Below the pieces are notes generated by a model. That model saw only the letters and a list, made by a program, of their open reading frames with translations, did no database searches and had not been told where the DNA came from. A DNA stretch of 64,000 nucleotides from Streptomyces phaeolivaceus (lineage in GTDB: Bacteria > Actinomycetota > Actinomycetes > Streptomycetales > Streptomycetaceae). How positions within the stretch are numbered: the stretch's first letter is position 1; every line of letters starts with the position of its first letter. Below, piece by piece: positions 9,278-18,167 of the stretch. A program made the position numbers and the translations under genes. The stretch is from contig NZ_CP045096.1 of NCBI RefSeq assembly GCF_009184865.1, forward strand, positions 8,246,001 through 8,310,000. The letters run 5' to 3'.

Positions 9278-11236
9278 ATGACGCGGCGAGCGGTACTGAT
9301 CGGTGCCGAGACCTACGGTCTGACCGGGGTGCACACCGATGTCGGGGTGATGGGCGAACTCCTCGCCGGGCACGGCTTCACCGACATCCGGGTCCACACC
9401 GGGGACCGGGCCGACTACGCGGGCATCAAGGGGGCGTTGCGCGGGCTGCGCGCGGATACCGCCCCCGGTGACGCGCTCGTCGTCTACTACTCCGGCCACG
9501 GGGCGCTCCTGGGAGACCTGCAGTGCCTCGTGCCCGTCGACATGGCGGACGGTACGGCCACGGACTTCCGCGGCTATCTGGCCGAGGAACTCACCGCCGC
9601 CGTCCGCGTCCTCACCGAGAGGACGGCCAATGTCACCGTCGTCCTCGACGCCTGCCACTCCACCGGGGCGGTGCGGGAGGCCGCGTACCGGGCGGGGCGG
9701 TCGGCGCTGCGGTCGGTGGAGGTGGCCCTCGAACGGAGCGTGTGGGACGCGGGGTTCGCCCGGCTGCGGGCCCTGTCCGGCTCCCGCGACCCGCTGGTCC
9801 CCGGCGTCGTACGGCTGACCGCGTGTCAGCAGCACGGTTCGGCGTACGAGGCCGAGTTGCGCCCGGGGGCGGGCAGGCAGGGCGTGTTCACCGCCGCGCT
9901 CGCCGAGGCGCTCGGCACGCGGTGGGGGCGGGAGCTGCCGTGGTCGGTCCTGATCGCCCGGATCCGTGACCTGGTCAAGCAGCGGCAGGTACGGCAGTGG
10001 CCCGACGCGGGCGGCCCGGCCGGACGGCTCCCCTTCTCCCTGGAGGAGCCGCCCACCCCGGAACGGCTGCCGCTGCTACGGCGCGACGGACGGTTCGTCG
10101 TGCCGGGCGGTTCCGTGTTCGGGCTGGGCCGAGGGGACACGGTGTCCCTGCGGTTCCCCGTCGACACGACCCCCGGCGCCCCGCCCGGCGGCCGTTCACG
10201 GAAAACCGCCGTACCGGAGGCGGTCACACCGGAGTCGGCCGAATCGGAGGTGGCCGTGTCGGCGGTCGTGGTGGAGGCGGGGGCGGGGGACGCGGTTCTC
10301 CGGGCCGTGCCGGGCCCCGGGGGTCCCTCCGAGGACGACCTGCGTACGGCGGAGCCACCGCCCGGTGCGTACGCGATCCCGGTCGAGGTCCATGACCGCC
10401 GTCATGTGTTCCTCGACGCCGAAGGGCCCTTCACCGACGCCCTGCGCGAGGAGTTGGCGGGCTGCCCGCGCCTCGCCGAGACGCCGCACGTCCAGGACGC
10501 CTTCGCGACCGTACGCGTACGGAACGGGCGCGCCGAGGTACTGGACCGCGACGGGCATCCCTTTCGGGAGCCGTGCGGCGAACCGACGCGGCTGGCCTCG
10601 CTGTTGGAGGAGCTGGCGCGGGGGGAGCGGGTGCGGCGGCTCACCGATCCAGTGGGAGCGGGCCTGCTCGGCGCCCCCGTGGAGGTCCGGTTCGAGAGCG
10701 AGGACCCGGTCGGCGGTGACGTCTGGCGGCCGTTGCGGCGGGAGGGGGTGCGGCTGTACGACGGCGACCGCTACCGGGTGGTCGTGGCCAACCGCTCCGG
10801 TGTGCCGCTGTACTTCTGGGTGATCGGCGTGGGGCTCAGCGGGCGCGTCACCCTGGTGACCGCCGACCAGCCCAGCGGTCTCCGGGTGGAGCCGGAGGGC
10901 GCGGCACATCGCGCCACCCGAGTCACCCCGCCGGTCGAGATCTACTGGCCGGGCGATGTGCCCCGGCGGGGGCCACGGCCGGAGACCCTGCACGCCCTCG
11001 TCGGCGACCGGCCGATGGACCTCGGCGGGCTGGCCTCCCCCGAGGCCCGCGAGCGCACCGCGCGCGCCGGCGCCGACCCCGCCCTGGACGCGCTGCTCCG
11101 CGAGGTCTGGGACGGCGTACGCGACCAACGGCCCCTCGGGAACGAGGAGTTCCACCACCGGGTGTGGACCGTGCACGCCGACGCGTACCCGGACCGGAAC
11201 GCCGTCGCCCACCTCGACGAGGAGGCCGGTGCGTGA
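9278..11236 (+). CDS. Caspase-family (metacaspase-like) protease
   Basis: 652 aa. The N-terminal 230 residues are a caspase p20-type domain: RRAVLIGAETYG opens it, the catalytic His is H74 in VVYYSGHG, and the catalytic Cys is C126 in VVLDACHSTG. RLTACQQHGSAYE and GVFTAALAEAL are usual downstream strands. The middle is a linker. The C-terminal 130 residues (RYRVVVANRSGVPLYFWVIG) resemble the DUF4384-like beta domain often joined to bacterial caspases. ATG 9278 has GGAGGTGG just upstream. The start is 19 nt after the CHAT gene, so the two clan CD proteases are surely co-transcribed. Bacterial caspases cleave after Arg/Lys or activate pore formers; the substrate is not visible. A strong hairpin follows the gene. 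Confidence 0.88.
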   Translation: MTRRAVLIGAETYGLTGVHTDVGVMGELLAGHGFTDIRVHTGDRADYAGIKGALRGLRADTAPGDALVVYYSGHGALLGDLQCLVPVDMADGTATDFRGYLAEELTAAVRVLTERTANVTVVLDACHSTGAVREAAYRAGRSALRSVEVALERSVWDAGFARLRALSGSRDPLVPGVVRLTACQQHGSAYEAELRPGAGRQGVFTAALAEALGTRWGRELPWSVLIARIRDLVKQRQVRQWPDAGGPAGRLPFSLEEPPTPERLPLLRRDGRFVVPGGSVFGLGRGDTVSLRFPVDTTPGAPPGGRSRKTAVPEAVTPESAESEVAVSAVVVEAGAGDAVLRAVPGPGGPSEDDLRTAEPPPGAYAIPVEVHDRRHVFLDAEGPFTDALREELAGCPRLAETPHVQDAFATVRVRNGRAEVLDRDGHPFREPCGEPTRLASLLEELARGERVRRLTDPVGAGLLGAPVEVRFESEDPVGGDVWRPLRREGVRLYDGDRYRVVVANRSGVPLYFWVIGVGLSGRVTLVTADQPSGLRVEPEGAAHRATRVTPPVEIYWPGDVPRRGPRPETLHALVGDRPMDLGGLASPEARERTARAGADPALDALLREVWDGVRDQRPLGNEEFHHRVWTVHADAYPDRNAVAHLDEEAGA

Positions 11237-11271
11237 AGGCCATTGCGTGCGCCCCGGTGCGGTGCGTGCAT

Positions 11272-11315
11272 ACACGCGGGACCCGGCGGCGTCCGTCCGG
11301 CCGGGTCCCGTGTGT
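11272..11315 (+). terminator. Intrinsic terminator-like hairpin after the caspase gene
   Basis: Arms 11272-11286 and 11301-11315 pair over 15 bp with one mismatch (perfect core CGGGACCCGG), with a 14-nt loop. The hairpin lies 36 nt after the stop codon. The remaining 235 bp to the Crp gene hold no supported gene. Confidence 0.65.
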
Positions 11316-11551
11316 CCCCCCGCGTGTCACAGCATGCGCGCGGTGCGGGGTCCGCTTCCCCGCAGCAGTGCGGAATTCGGCGGTTCGGGTTCGCCACGGG
11401 TTCCCGCCCCGATCTCCCACCCGCCCCGGTCTCCCATCCGACCCCCTCCCTCAACTGGCTTGAACGGAAAGGGTATTTAGGCGTCGATCGGTGGATATCA
11501 TGCTGGGCAGCGCGGACGTACGGGAAGTCATGGAGGCGAGGCGCGGACGTC

Positions 11552-12250
11552 ATGGACGGGTGGCCGCACGGCACGTTCCTCGCCGAGTTGTCCGGGGCCC
11601 CGGAGGCCGGCGCGGCACTGCTCTCGCTGGGGACCCCACGCTCGTACGAGGCGGGCGAGATCCTGCTCTCCGAGGGGCGGCGGGAGACCTTCGTGCTGTT
11701 GCTGCTGACCGGGGTCACCAAGGTCACCGCGCTCACGGAACAGGGCGACACCGCGCTGCTCGCCGTACGGATCGGCGGGGATCTGGTGGGGGAGTTCGCG
11801 GCCTTCGACAACCGGCCCAGATCGGCCACGGTCACCGCCGCCGGTACGGTCACCGCCCGGCGGGTCGGCCAGCGGGAGTTCCTCGGTCTCCTGGACCGGC
11901 ATCCGGCCACCGCCCTCGGGGTGAGCCGCATGCTCGTACGCAAGAACCGATGGTCGGTACGGCGGCGGGGCGACTTCAGCGGCTGCCCGGTGGGCACCCG
12001 GGTCGCCCGCGTCCTCGTCGACCTGGTCGAGGACTACGGCCGGCCGAGCCGTGACGGACTGCTGATCGGCCCCCGGCTCACCCAGGCCGAACTCGCCGGA
12101 CTGGTCGGCGCCAAGGCCCGCCGCGTCCATCACGTCCTCGGTGAACTCTCCGACCTGGGCCTGATCCAGGTCGGCTACAGCAGGGTGACCGTCCTGTCGG
12201 AGGCCGGGCTTCGCCACGCGGCACGGCTGGCGCGGGCGGACGGGCGGTAG
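11552..12250 (+). CDS. Crp/Fnr-family transcriptional regulator
   Basis: 232 aa. Residues about 20-130 form a cyclic-nucleotide-binding beta roll (ILLSEGRRETFVLLLLTGVTK, GGDLVGEFAAFDNRPRSATVTA). The Crp signature Arg-Ser-Ala within the phosphate-binding segment is kept (RPRSATV). The C-terminal Crp-type helix-turn-helix reads LTQAELAGLVGAKARRVHHVL. ATG 11552 is in frame; the ribosome site (GGAGG at 11532) is far, so the start is uncertain by a few codons. A cyclase-like gene lies 30 nt downstream, which suggests that this protein may answer a nucleotide signal in the same pathway. It may regulate the flanking protease or GTPase genes; no binding site is evident. Confidence 0.85.
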   Translation: MDGWPHGTFLAELSGAPEAGAALLSLGTPRSYEAGEILLSEGRRETFVLLLLTGVTKVTALTEQGDTALLAVRIGGDLVGEFAAFDNRPRSATVTAAGTVTARRVGQREFLGLLDRHPATALGVSRMLVRKNRWSVRRRGDFSGCPVGTRVARVLVDLVEDYGRPSRDGLLIGPRLTQAELAGLVGAKARRVHHVLGELSDLGLIQVGYSRVTVLSEAGLRHAARLARADGR

Positions 12251-12280
12251 GAGAGCAGCGGCCCGGCAAGGGCAGGGGGC

Positions 12281-13621
12281 ATGGCAGGGCAGGGGTGGTG
12301 TTGGGGGACAAGGGCGCGGAGGACGAGGGTGTGGGGGGGCAAGAGTGTGGGGGGCGATGTGGACGGTGACGTGGACGACGACGTACTGGCGACCTCGGAT
12401 CTGCTCGCCCTCGACGGTTCGGTCCCCAAGGGGCCGGGCGGCGAGCGGCCTCCGCCCGACCGGCTCGGCGGGGTCTCGCTGGGCCGTCCGCTCGGCTACG
12501 CCCTGCCCGTGCAGGCCGACGGCGGTACGGCGACGCCCACGCACCGCCCCCATCGGGACGTTCTCCTGTGCTTCCCGTTCGACCTGGAGGAACTGCCGTA
12601 CGGTCGCGCCTACCAGCAGGTCACCCTCACCGTCCGCTTCGACGACGGCCCGTACGTCCTCGCCCTCCATCCGGCACCGGGTACGACGGCCGGGGACGGG
12701 GCGGAGGTCGCCGCGTACGGGATGGGGCAGGACCGGCTCCGCTGGACCTTCCGGGCGCCGGGCCGGACCGGTGGGCTGCGGCCCGACGGGCGCTGGGCAC
12801 AGGCCGTCGTACGGCTGCCCGGTGACACGGTGGAGGTGTCGGGCCGGCTGAGTCTGGAGACGGTGACCGTGCAGCCCGTGCTCGGCGGGGCGTTCCGTCG
12901 CCGGGTGGCGACGACCCCCTTCGACACACCGTTCCGGCTCCGTACGGACGAGACCTGGCTCGCCGCGACACCGCCCGCGTACGACGCCGCCCTTCCCGGC
13001 GCCTGGGCGCTGGCCGGGCTCGGCGGTGAGGAGCATGAACTGCCGCCCGGGGTGCGGCGGTTGTGTCTCGCCGTCGACATCGAGAAGTACAGCGCGCGGG
13101 ACAACGCGGACATGGTGCGGTTGCAGCGGGTGCTGCTGCGGACGCTGCGGGGGGCGTGTGCGCGGGCCGGGGTCGGGTGGGAGCGCTGTGGGCGGCAGGC
13201 GCAGGGCGACGGCTATCTGCTGGTGCTGGAACCGGGGATCGACGAGTCCAGGGTGGTGCCCGCGCTGCTGGACGGGCTGGCCGCCGGTCTCGCCGCGGGC
13301 AACGCCCTCGCGCCGGTCCGGATGCGGGCCAGTCTGCACCAGGGCATCGTCCACGAGGCGGACAGCGGTTACGCGGGCTCCGCCGTCGTGGCGCTCTTCC
13401 GGGTGCTCGACTCGCCGCCCGTCCGCAGGACCCTCGCCGACGCGCCGGAGGTCCACCTGGTGGCCGCGTTCTCCGACCCGCTCTACCAGGATCTGGTGGT
13501 GGCCAGCGGTTACGCGGGCCTGTCGGCCGAGGGCTTCCGGCGCGCGGAGGTGCGGATCGAGGCGAAGAACTTCTCCTCCGTCGCCTGGATCCGCACGGTG
13601 GCGGTGCCGCCGGGACGGTAG
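12281..13621 (+). CDS. Nucleotidyl-cyclase-like domain protein with novel N-terminal domain
   Basis: 446 aa from ATG 12281; GTG 12347 is an alternative start. The C-terminal 180 residues follow the class III adenylate/guanylate cyclase pattern. The metal aspartates are both present (D266 in LAVDIEKYS and D310 in QAQGDGYLLV), and GYAGSAVVALFRVLD matches the usual GYxGxxVNxAARL segment. In that segment the transition-state Asn is replaced by Val while the Arg is kept, so catalysis is doubtful or altered. The N-terminal half (around FPFDLEELPYGRAYQQVTL) is beta-rich and I do not recognise it. The gene follows a Crp-type regulator by 30 nt and converges on the Hsp70/GTPase operon. It could be a nucleotide sensor rather than an enzyme. 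Confidence 0.72.
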   Translation: MAGQGWCWGTRARRTRVWGGKSVGGDVDGDVDDDVLATSDLLALDGSVPKGPGGERPPPDRLGGVSLGRPLGYALPVQADGGTATPTHRPHRDVLLCFPFDLEELPYGRAYQQVTLTVRFDDGPYVLALHPAPGTTAGDGAEVAAYGMGQDRLRWTFRAPGRTGGLRPDGRWAQAVVRLPGDTVEVSGRLSLETVTVQPVLGGAFRRRVATTPFDTPFRLRTDETWLAATPPAYDAALPGAWALAGLGGEEHELPPGVRRLCLAVDIEKYSARDNADMVRLQRVLLRTLRGACARAGVGWERCGRQAQGDGYLLVLEPGIDESRVVPALLDGLAAGLAAGNALAPVRMRASLHQGIVHEADSGYAGSAVVALFRVLDSPPVRRTLADAPEVHLVAAFSDPLYQDLVVASGYAGLSAEGFRRAEVRIEAKNFSSVAWIRTVAVPPGR

Positions 13622-13682
13622 GGGCGGGGGTGACGGTGGCGGTAGGTGCGGTGGGCGTCCGTGTCCGTGGTGCTCGTGCCGT

Positions 13683-14144
13683 TCACAGGCGGCATTCCTG
13701 GTGGCACCAGGTGAAGAGGGCGCGGGACTCGTCGAGCCACTGGTCGGCCATGACGCGGAACGCGGTCCGGGTCACCTGGCAGGCCAGCGGCAGGGTGCGG
13801 AAGCCCATCAGGTACGGGGGCTGTTCGCCCGCGAGGTTGCAGATGGACAGGGTCGGGGCGAGCTGTTCGATGTTCCAGGCGGTCGCGGCGGCTGCGGCTC
13901 GGGCCAGTTGGTCGTTCTCCAGATAGCGGTCGTCGGTGACCATGATCAGCAGCATCTCGGTGCTCGTCGTGGTGAAACCGAGCTGGATCCGCCGCTCGGC
14001 CTCCGGATGCTCGAACTCCAGGCCCACCGAGGAGGCGTCCGCCTCGAACGGGCGGTGCTGGCGGGTCACCCAGTCGTTCACCAACCGCCGCCAGTGGACG
14101 GCCAGTTCGACGGGCTGTTCCATGGACGGGTCAGTGTCTGACAT
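13683..14144 (-). CDS. Small hypothetical protein, possibly YbjN-like
   Basis: 153 aa, last gene of the leftward operon. Its ATG overlaps the Hsp70 gene end by 14 nt, so the two are coupled. It starts with a helix (VELAVHWRRLVNDWVTR), followed by alternating strands and TAWNIEQLAPTLSICN, then a long C-terminal helix ending in CHQECRL. The alternation and length recall the YbjN / type III chaperone-like fold, but this is a guess from pattern only. Being encoded with an Hsp70, a GrpE-like protein and GTPases, it may act as an adaptor or small chaperone. I see no catalytic motif. Confidence 0.6.
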   Translation of the reverse strand: MSDTDPSMEQPVELAVHWRRLVNDWVTRQHRPFEADASSVGLEFEHPEAERRIQLGFTTTSTEMLLIMVTDDRYLENDQLARAAAAATAWNIEQLAPTLSICNLAGEQPPYLMGFRTLPLACQVTRTAFRVMADQWLDESRALFTWCHQECRL

Positions 14145-15354
14145 GGCTCATGGCCTCCCTCACCATCTCGCCGGTCAGCCCGGCGTCCAGCAGCGCGCGG
14201 ACCTTGGTCGGCAGGGGTGGGGGTTCCCTCTGGACCTCGAAGCCCTGCCAGGCCAGCCAGGCCGCGCCGGTCGCCACCGCGAGCTCCGGCTCGGAGACGG
14301 TGAGGACCGTACGGCCCGAGCGTTCGGACAGCAGCTCGCCGACCATGGGCAGCCGGGAGCTGCCGCCCACGGGGACGATCAGATCGAGGTCGCCCCACTC
14401 CAACCCGTAGGCGCGCAGCACCCGTTCGCACTCCTCGACCGTCTCCCACAGCAGTGGCCGTATCGCCTCCCGCAGATCGGCCTGGGTCAGGGTGACCTCG
14501 GCCGGCGGGTCCAGCATGGTCAGCAGATCGGAGTGCTCCTGGGAGACGGAGAGCTGCTGCTTGAACGTGACACAGGCCTCGGAGAGCAGGATCGCCCGGC
14601 GCAGCGCCGTCGCGTCGTCGTGGTGCGCGGAGGTCTGCCGGAGCCGGTCCACGCCGTCGGGGCAGCGGTCCCGCAGGAGGCCCAGTACGACCTGGTCGAT
14701 GGCGAGCCCGCCGACATGGGACAGACCGCCGGGGGCGCCGAGGACCGAGTAGCTCTCCTTGGTCCCCTGGGCCACCGCGAGGTCGAAGGTGCCACCGCCG
14801 AGGTCGTAGACGAGCACCGTGCGGTCACGGTCCATGCCGTGGTCGTGCAGGGCGTAGACCATGGCCGCGACCGGTTCCGTCTCCAGCCTGACGATCTCCG
14901 GCGGCAGCCCCGCGGCCTCGGCGGCGGTCAGCATCAGCTCGCGCCGGTACTCCTCCCAGGTCGCCGGGACGGTGATCACCACGCGTGCGGGGGCGGCGTT
15001 GACGGCGGTTCGCGCCCGGTCGACCAGGAAGCCCAGCACTTCGGCGGTCAACTGCTCGGTGGTGAGCAGGCGTTCGCCCAGCTGATGCCGGTCCGGTTCG
15101 CCGAACTCCTGCTTGAACTCCGCCCGGAACCGCCCCGGACGCTGTAGCCGAGAGTTCTGTGCCGCCTGGCCCACCACCATCGAGCCGTCCGGTTGCAGGC
15201 ACACCGCGCTGCGCACCGAGGTGGCCCCGAACGGGCTCACCGGGTCGCGCACCGGCAGGGGCGGGTGGTCCGGCCGCAGGACCACCAGCGCGGACGTCCA
15301 GGTGCCGAAGTCGATGCCGTAGACCGGGCCCGTCGGGTTCCCGCCGCCGCTCAT
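14131..15354 (-). CDS. Hsp70-family protein, ATPase domain only
   Basis: 407 aa. The actin-like ATPase motifs are complete: GIDFGTWTSALVVL (phosphate 1, about residue 13), VLVYDLGGGTFDLAV (phosphate 2, about 180) and LIVPVGGSSRLPMVGELL (adenosine). The protein stops shortly after the ATPase domain, so the peptide-binding domain of DnaK (about 230 more residues) is absent. It should therefore work as a nucleotide-dependent switch or use another protein to bind clients. A GrpE-like gene in the same operon could be its exchange factor. The start ATGA overlaps the stop of the upstream dynamin-like gene by 4 nt, and the end overlaps the next gene by 14 nt, indicating translational coupling. Confidence 0.88.
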   Translation of the reverse strand: MSGGGNPTGPVYGIDFGTWTSALVVLRPDHPPLPVRDPVSPFGATSVRSAVCLQPDGSMVVGQAAQNSRLQRPGRFRAEFKQEFGEPDRHQLGERLLTTEQLTAEVLGFLVDRARTAVNAAPARVVITVPATWEEYRRELMLTAAEAAGLPPEIVRLETEPVAAMVYALHDHGMDRDRTVLVYDLGGGTFDLAVAQGTKESYSVLGAPGGLSHVGGLAIDQVVLGLLRDRCPDGVDRLRQTSAHHDDATALRRAILLSEACVTFKQQLSVSQEHSDLLTMLDPPAEVTLTQADLREAIRPLLWETVEECERVLRAYGLEWGDLDLIVPVGGSSRLPMVGELLSERSGRTVLTVSEPELAVATGAAWLAWQGFEVQREPPPLPTKVRALLDAGLTGEMVREAMSHVRH

Positions 15355-17561
15355 GGGGTGTCGAACTGGTCGGGGTCGAAGGAGGAGCCGAGGCCGGGGG
15401 AGTCGGCGCTGAACGGGGGTGTGTCCGGCGGGGGTTGGATGTCCGGGGGGGTGAGGTCGACGGTCGTCTCCTCGGCCGGTGCGGCGTCGACGGGTGTGGC
15501 GTCCTTGGCCGGGGCCGGGGCCGGGGCCGGGTCGAAGGCCGGGTCCGGGGCCGTGGTCGTGAAGGCCGTGCCGGCCTGGGTGAAGGCCGCGCCCACGGCG
15601 ACCTCCGCGGCCAGGCCGGCCGCCACGTCCTTCGCGGCCGACCCGCGCGGCCGTGCCGGGCCGGGTGCGGTGGGTGCCGAGGGCCGCGGTGGGGGTGGTG
15701 TCGTCACGCGGTCCACCCGGCCCCGCAGCCGGTCCAGTTCGTTCTGCAACTGCTGGTAGGTCTGCTGTCGGGCCTGCAACTCGCCCCGGCGCTTGGCGAG
15801 TTCGGCCTTGGTGCGGCCCGTGGCGGCCTGAAGCCTGCGGCCGGACTCGGCGAGGGACTCCTGCTGGGCGGAGAGCTGGGCGTTGAGGTCGGCGATGAGC
15901 GCCTGGGCGACGTCCCCGTGGGCCTGGTTGAAGGACTCGGTGGCGCGGCGGCGGCTCTCGGCGATCTCCTGGGTGATCAACTGCTGCATCCGGGCGTCCC
16001 GTTCGCGCTCGGCACGTTCACGGAGGTCCCTGCGGTGGTTGCGCACGCCGTGGACGAAGCCCATCGTGCCCAGGCCCACCACGGCCGCGGCGCCGCCGAT
16101 GAGGAAGGGGTCCATCATCATGACGACCCCGCCCGCGCCCGCGCCCGCCATCCCGGTGGACCAACTGGCCCGCAGCTGATCGAAGAACCGGGCCGGACGC
16201 ACGTTCAGCGGCACGGAGGGAACCGAGATGGCGGGCTTGAAGGGCGGTTCGGGCACCTCCGGCGAGGTGAGGTCGAGGCTGGTGCGCCGGGCGAAGTCCT
16301 CCATGACGGCCACGGCGACGGCGGCCAGCTGTTCATGGGCCGTGGTCAGTGCCTTGAGCATGTCGGCGGCGACCCGGCCGACCAGCTCGTCGTCGCCCGG
16401 GTCGGTGCCCGCGTTCACCTGCTCCTGATAGACGCGCAGCGCCGAGGTGAACCCGGTCTGGAGCCCTGTACGCGCCTCGCGGGTGTCGTGCTCGAAGCAC
16501 TGCCGCAGCTCCGTACGCCACTCGGCGCCGCCGGTGGCCAGCGCCTTCAGCCGGGTGGTGGTCTCTCCCACCTCGCGGCGGATCCGGTCCAGGGACTCGT
16601 CCGACTCCAGGGCCGCGAGTTCGTTGACCACGGGCGAACCGGCGGTCGCCACGGCGTCGCCGAGCGCGTCCAGGGCCCGGCGCAGCTGGACGGCGCCGCT
16701 GGTCGTGGCGAGCCCCTCCCACAGGGCGTGGTCCAGCTGCGGGAAGCCGGAGTCGGCCAGCAGCCGGCCGTCCGTGCGGTCCCTGAGCCACTTGTGCTTG
16801 CGGAAGGAGGAGACGGGGACGACGACCAGCTGTTCGGCGGGGCGGCCGGTGCGGGCGGCGATCTTCTCGCGGGCCCCGGCGACCACGGGCGCGGGATCGG
16901 CGACCTTGTCGGTCTTGGTGACGACGGTGATGACCACCTCGCACTTCTCCAACGCCTCGCTGAGGAAGTCGAGTTCGTAGGTGGCGAGGGGCTCGATGGC
17001 GTCGCAGACGAAGACCAGGCCGTCGGCGCGGTCCAGGAACGTCCGGGTGGCGGCGATGTGCGCGGAGTCGCTGCTGCCGACGCCCGGTGTGTCGATGACG
17101 GTGAGACCGGACTTCAGCTGGGGCACGGGGGCCTGGATCTCGACGAGTTGGACCTGCTTGTGGTTGCGCGGGTTGCCCTGCTCGGTGACGTACTCCGGTA
17201 ACCGGTCGATGCCGACCGTCACTTGGCGTGCCGTGGTGCCGCCTCCGGTCTGCGGGGCTCCGAGGTGCACCACGGCCTGTTCGCGCGGGCCCCAGGAGAG
17301 GGTGCACACCACACAGGTCGCCACGTCGACGTCCACGGGGAACAGTCCTGGCCGTTCCACCAGGGCGTTGAGCAGGAAGGACTTGCCCCGCTTGAACTCA
17401 CCGCAGACCACGATCCGGCAGGTGCCCCGCTCCAGGCGAGTCCTGGAGCGGTCCAGCAACTCCCGCTGACGGGGCCCCAGTTCCTCGGCAAGCGCTGCGG
17501 TGAGCCGGGGGTGGGCGGCCAGTACGTCCGCGCGCAGTCGGCTGAAGACGTTGTCCGGCAT
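15351..17561 (-). CDS. Dynamin-like GTPase with membrane segment and coiled coil
   Basis: 736 aa. The GTPase has the P-loop GEFKRGKS (54-61), DTPGVGSSDS (G3) and VVTKTDKV (G4). A Gly/Ala/Met-rich hydrophobic stretch at about 462-492 (PFLIGGAAAVVGLGTMGFV) can insert in a membrane. It is followed by Arg/Glu/Gln-rich coiled coil (about 500-610) and a Pro/Asp-rich tail. This is the usual plan of bacterial dynamin-like proteins, which remodel or protect membranes and often work as pairs; a second such gene lies upstream in the operon. Codon 121 is TTA (17199-17201), implying bldA dependence. It starts 6 nt after the previous gene, and its stop overlaps the Hsp70 start by 4 nt. Confidence 0.85.
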   Translation of the reverse strand: MPDNVFSRLRADVLAAHPRLTAALAEELGPRQRELLDRSRTRLERGTCRIVVCGEFKRGKSFLLNALVERPGLFPVDVDVATCVVCTLSWGPREQAVVHLGAPQTGGGTTARQVTVGIDRLPEYVTEQGNPRNHKQVQLVEIQAPVPQLKSGLTVIDTPGVGSSDSAHIAATRTFLDRADGLVFVCDAIEPLATYELDFLSEALEKCEVVITVVTKTDKVADPAPVVAGAREKIAARTGRPAEQLVVVPVSSFRKHKWLRDRTDGRLLADSGFPQLDHALWEGLATTSGAVQLRRALDALGDAVATAGSPVVNELAALESDESLDRIRREVGETTTRLKALATGGAEWRTELRQCFEHDTREARTGLQTGFTSALRVYQEQVNAGTDPGDDELVGRVAADMLKALTTAHEQLAAVAVAVMEDFARRTSLDLTSPEVPEPPFKPAISVPSVPLNVRPARFFDQLRASWSTGMAGAGAGGVVMMMDPFLIGGAAAVVGLGTMGFVHGVRNHRRDLRERAERERDARMQQLITQEIAESRRRATESFNQAHGDVAQALIADLNAQLSAQQESLAESGRRLQAATGRTKAELAKRRGELQARQQTYQQLQNELDRLRGRVDRVTTPPPPRPSAPTAPGPARPRGSAAKDVAAGLAAEVAVGAAFTQAGTAFTTTAPDPAFDPAPAPAPAKDATPVDAAPAEETTVDLTPPDIQPPPDTPPFSADSPGLGSSFDPDQFDTP

Positions 17562-17567
17562 GGTGGT

Positions 17568-18167
17568 TCACCTTTCGTCGGGCCGGTGTGGGTCGGGCAG
17601 ATAGCGGCCCAGGAACTTGGGGGCGAGCCGGCGGTAGTGGGGGACGAGCGCGGGTTCCAGCAGCCGGGTCAGCAGGCCGCCGAACTCGCCGGGCCGGGCG
17701 CCGCCGCCGGGCTGCCGCCCGTGCGCCAGCTCGTCGAGCAACTCGTCGTAGAGCGTGAGGAGTCGGGTGCGCAGGTCGCGGTAGGCGTTGGTGGTCAGCC
17801 CCGCCACGGCCGGGTGGGGGAACCGGCCGACCGGCCGGGACCACTCCGCGCGGGAGCGGTGCGGCTCCTTGAACCGCAGGTCCGTGTACTCGACCAGCCG
17901 CCGGGTCGACCAGTCCACCGTCGCCGTGGCGAACGGCGGGAACAGATCGGCGCCCCCGGCCGGGTCGGGCCGCATGACGAACAGGGGCAGCCGTACGTAG
18001 ACCCGGGGCGTCCCGTCCTGCACCACCGGCACGGGCAGCGGCCAGCCGATCCCCGCCTCCATGGGCACGAGTTGCCGGATCACCGGCGAACGACGCACCT
18101 CCCGGCACAGCGCCTCCGAGCGCGGGCCTTCCGCCGGACTCCCCGCCGGGTCACCGGATGTCGTCAT
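17568..18167 (-). CDS. Hypothetical protein in the Hsp70/dynamin operon
   Basis: 199 aa from ATG 18167, chosen because GGGAGG lies 7 nt upstream and the gene overlaps the GrpE-like gene by 17 nt. The open frame extends much further upstream as an antisense-phase artefact. No family is recognised. Visible features are a beta-rich middle (PRVYVRLPLFVMRP, ATATVDWSTRRLVEYTDLRF), a long helix (YRDLRTRLLTLYDELLDELAHG) and a basic Tyr/Leu end (HYRRLAPKFLGRYLPD). There is no signal peptide or transmembrane segment. Position between GrpE-like and dynamin-like genes suggests a subunit linking chaperone and GTPase, which is inference only. Confidence 0.7.
   Translation of the reverse strand: MTTSGDPAGSPAEGPRSEALCREVRRSPVIRQLVPMEAGIGWPLPVPVVQDGTPRVYVRLPLFVMRPDPAGGADLFPPFATATVDWSTRRLVEYTDLRFKEPHRSRAEWSRPVGRFPHPAVAGLTTNAYRDLRTRLLTLYDELLDELAHGRQPGGGARPGEFGGLLTRLLEPALVPHYRRLAPKFLGRYLPDPHRPDER

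Noticed and set aside
11491..12054. Alternative plus-strand frame starting before the Crp gene
   Set aside because: Wrong phase relative to the clear Crp domain; translation is Arg-rich.
15159..17201. 680-codon plus-strand open frame
   Set aside because: Antisense to the dynamin-like gene, whose GTPase motifs are unmistakable.
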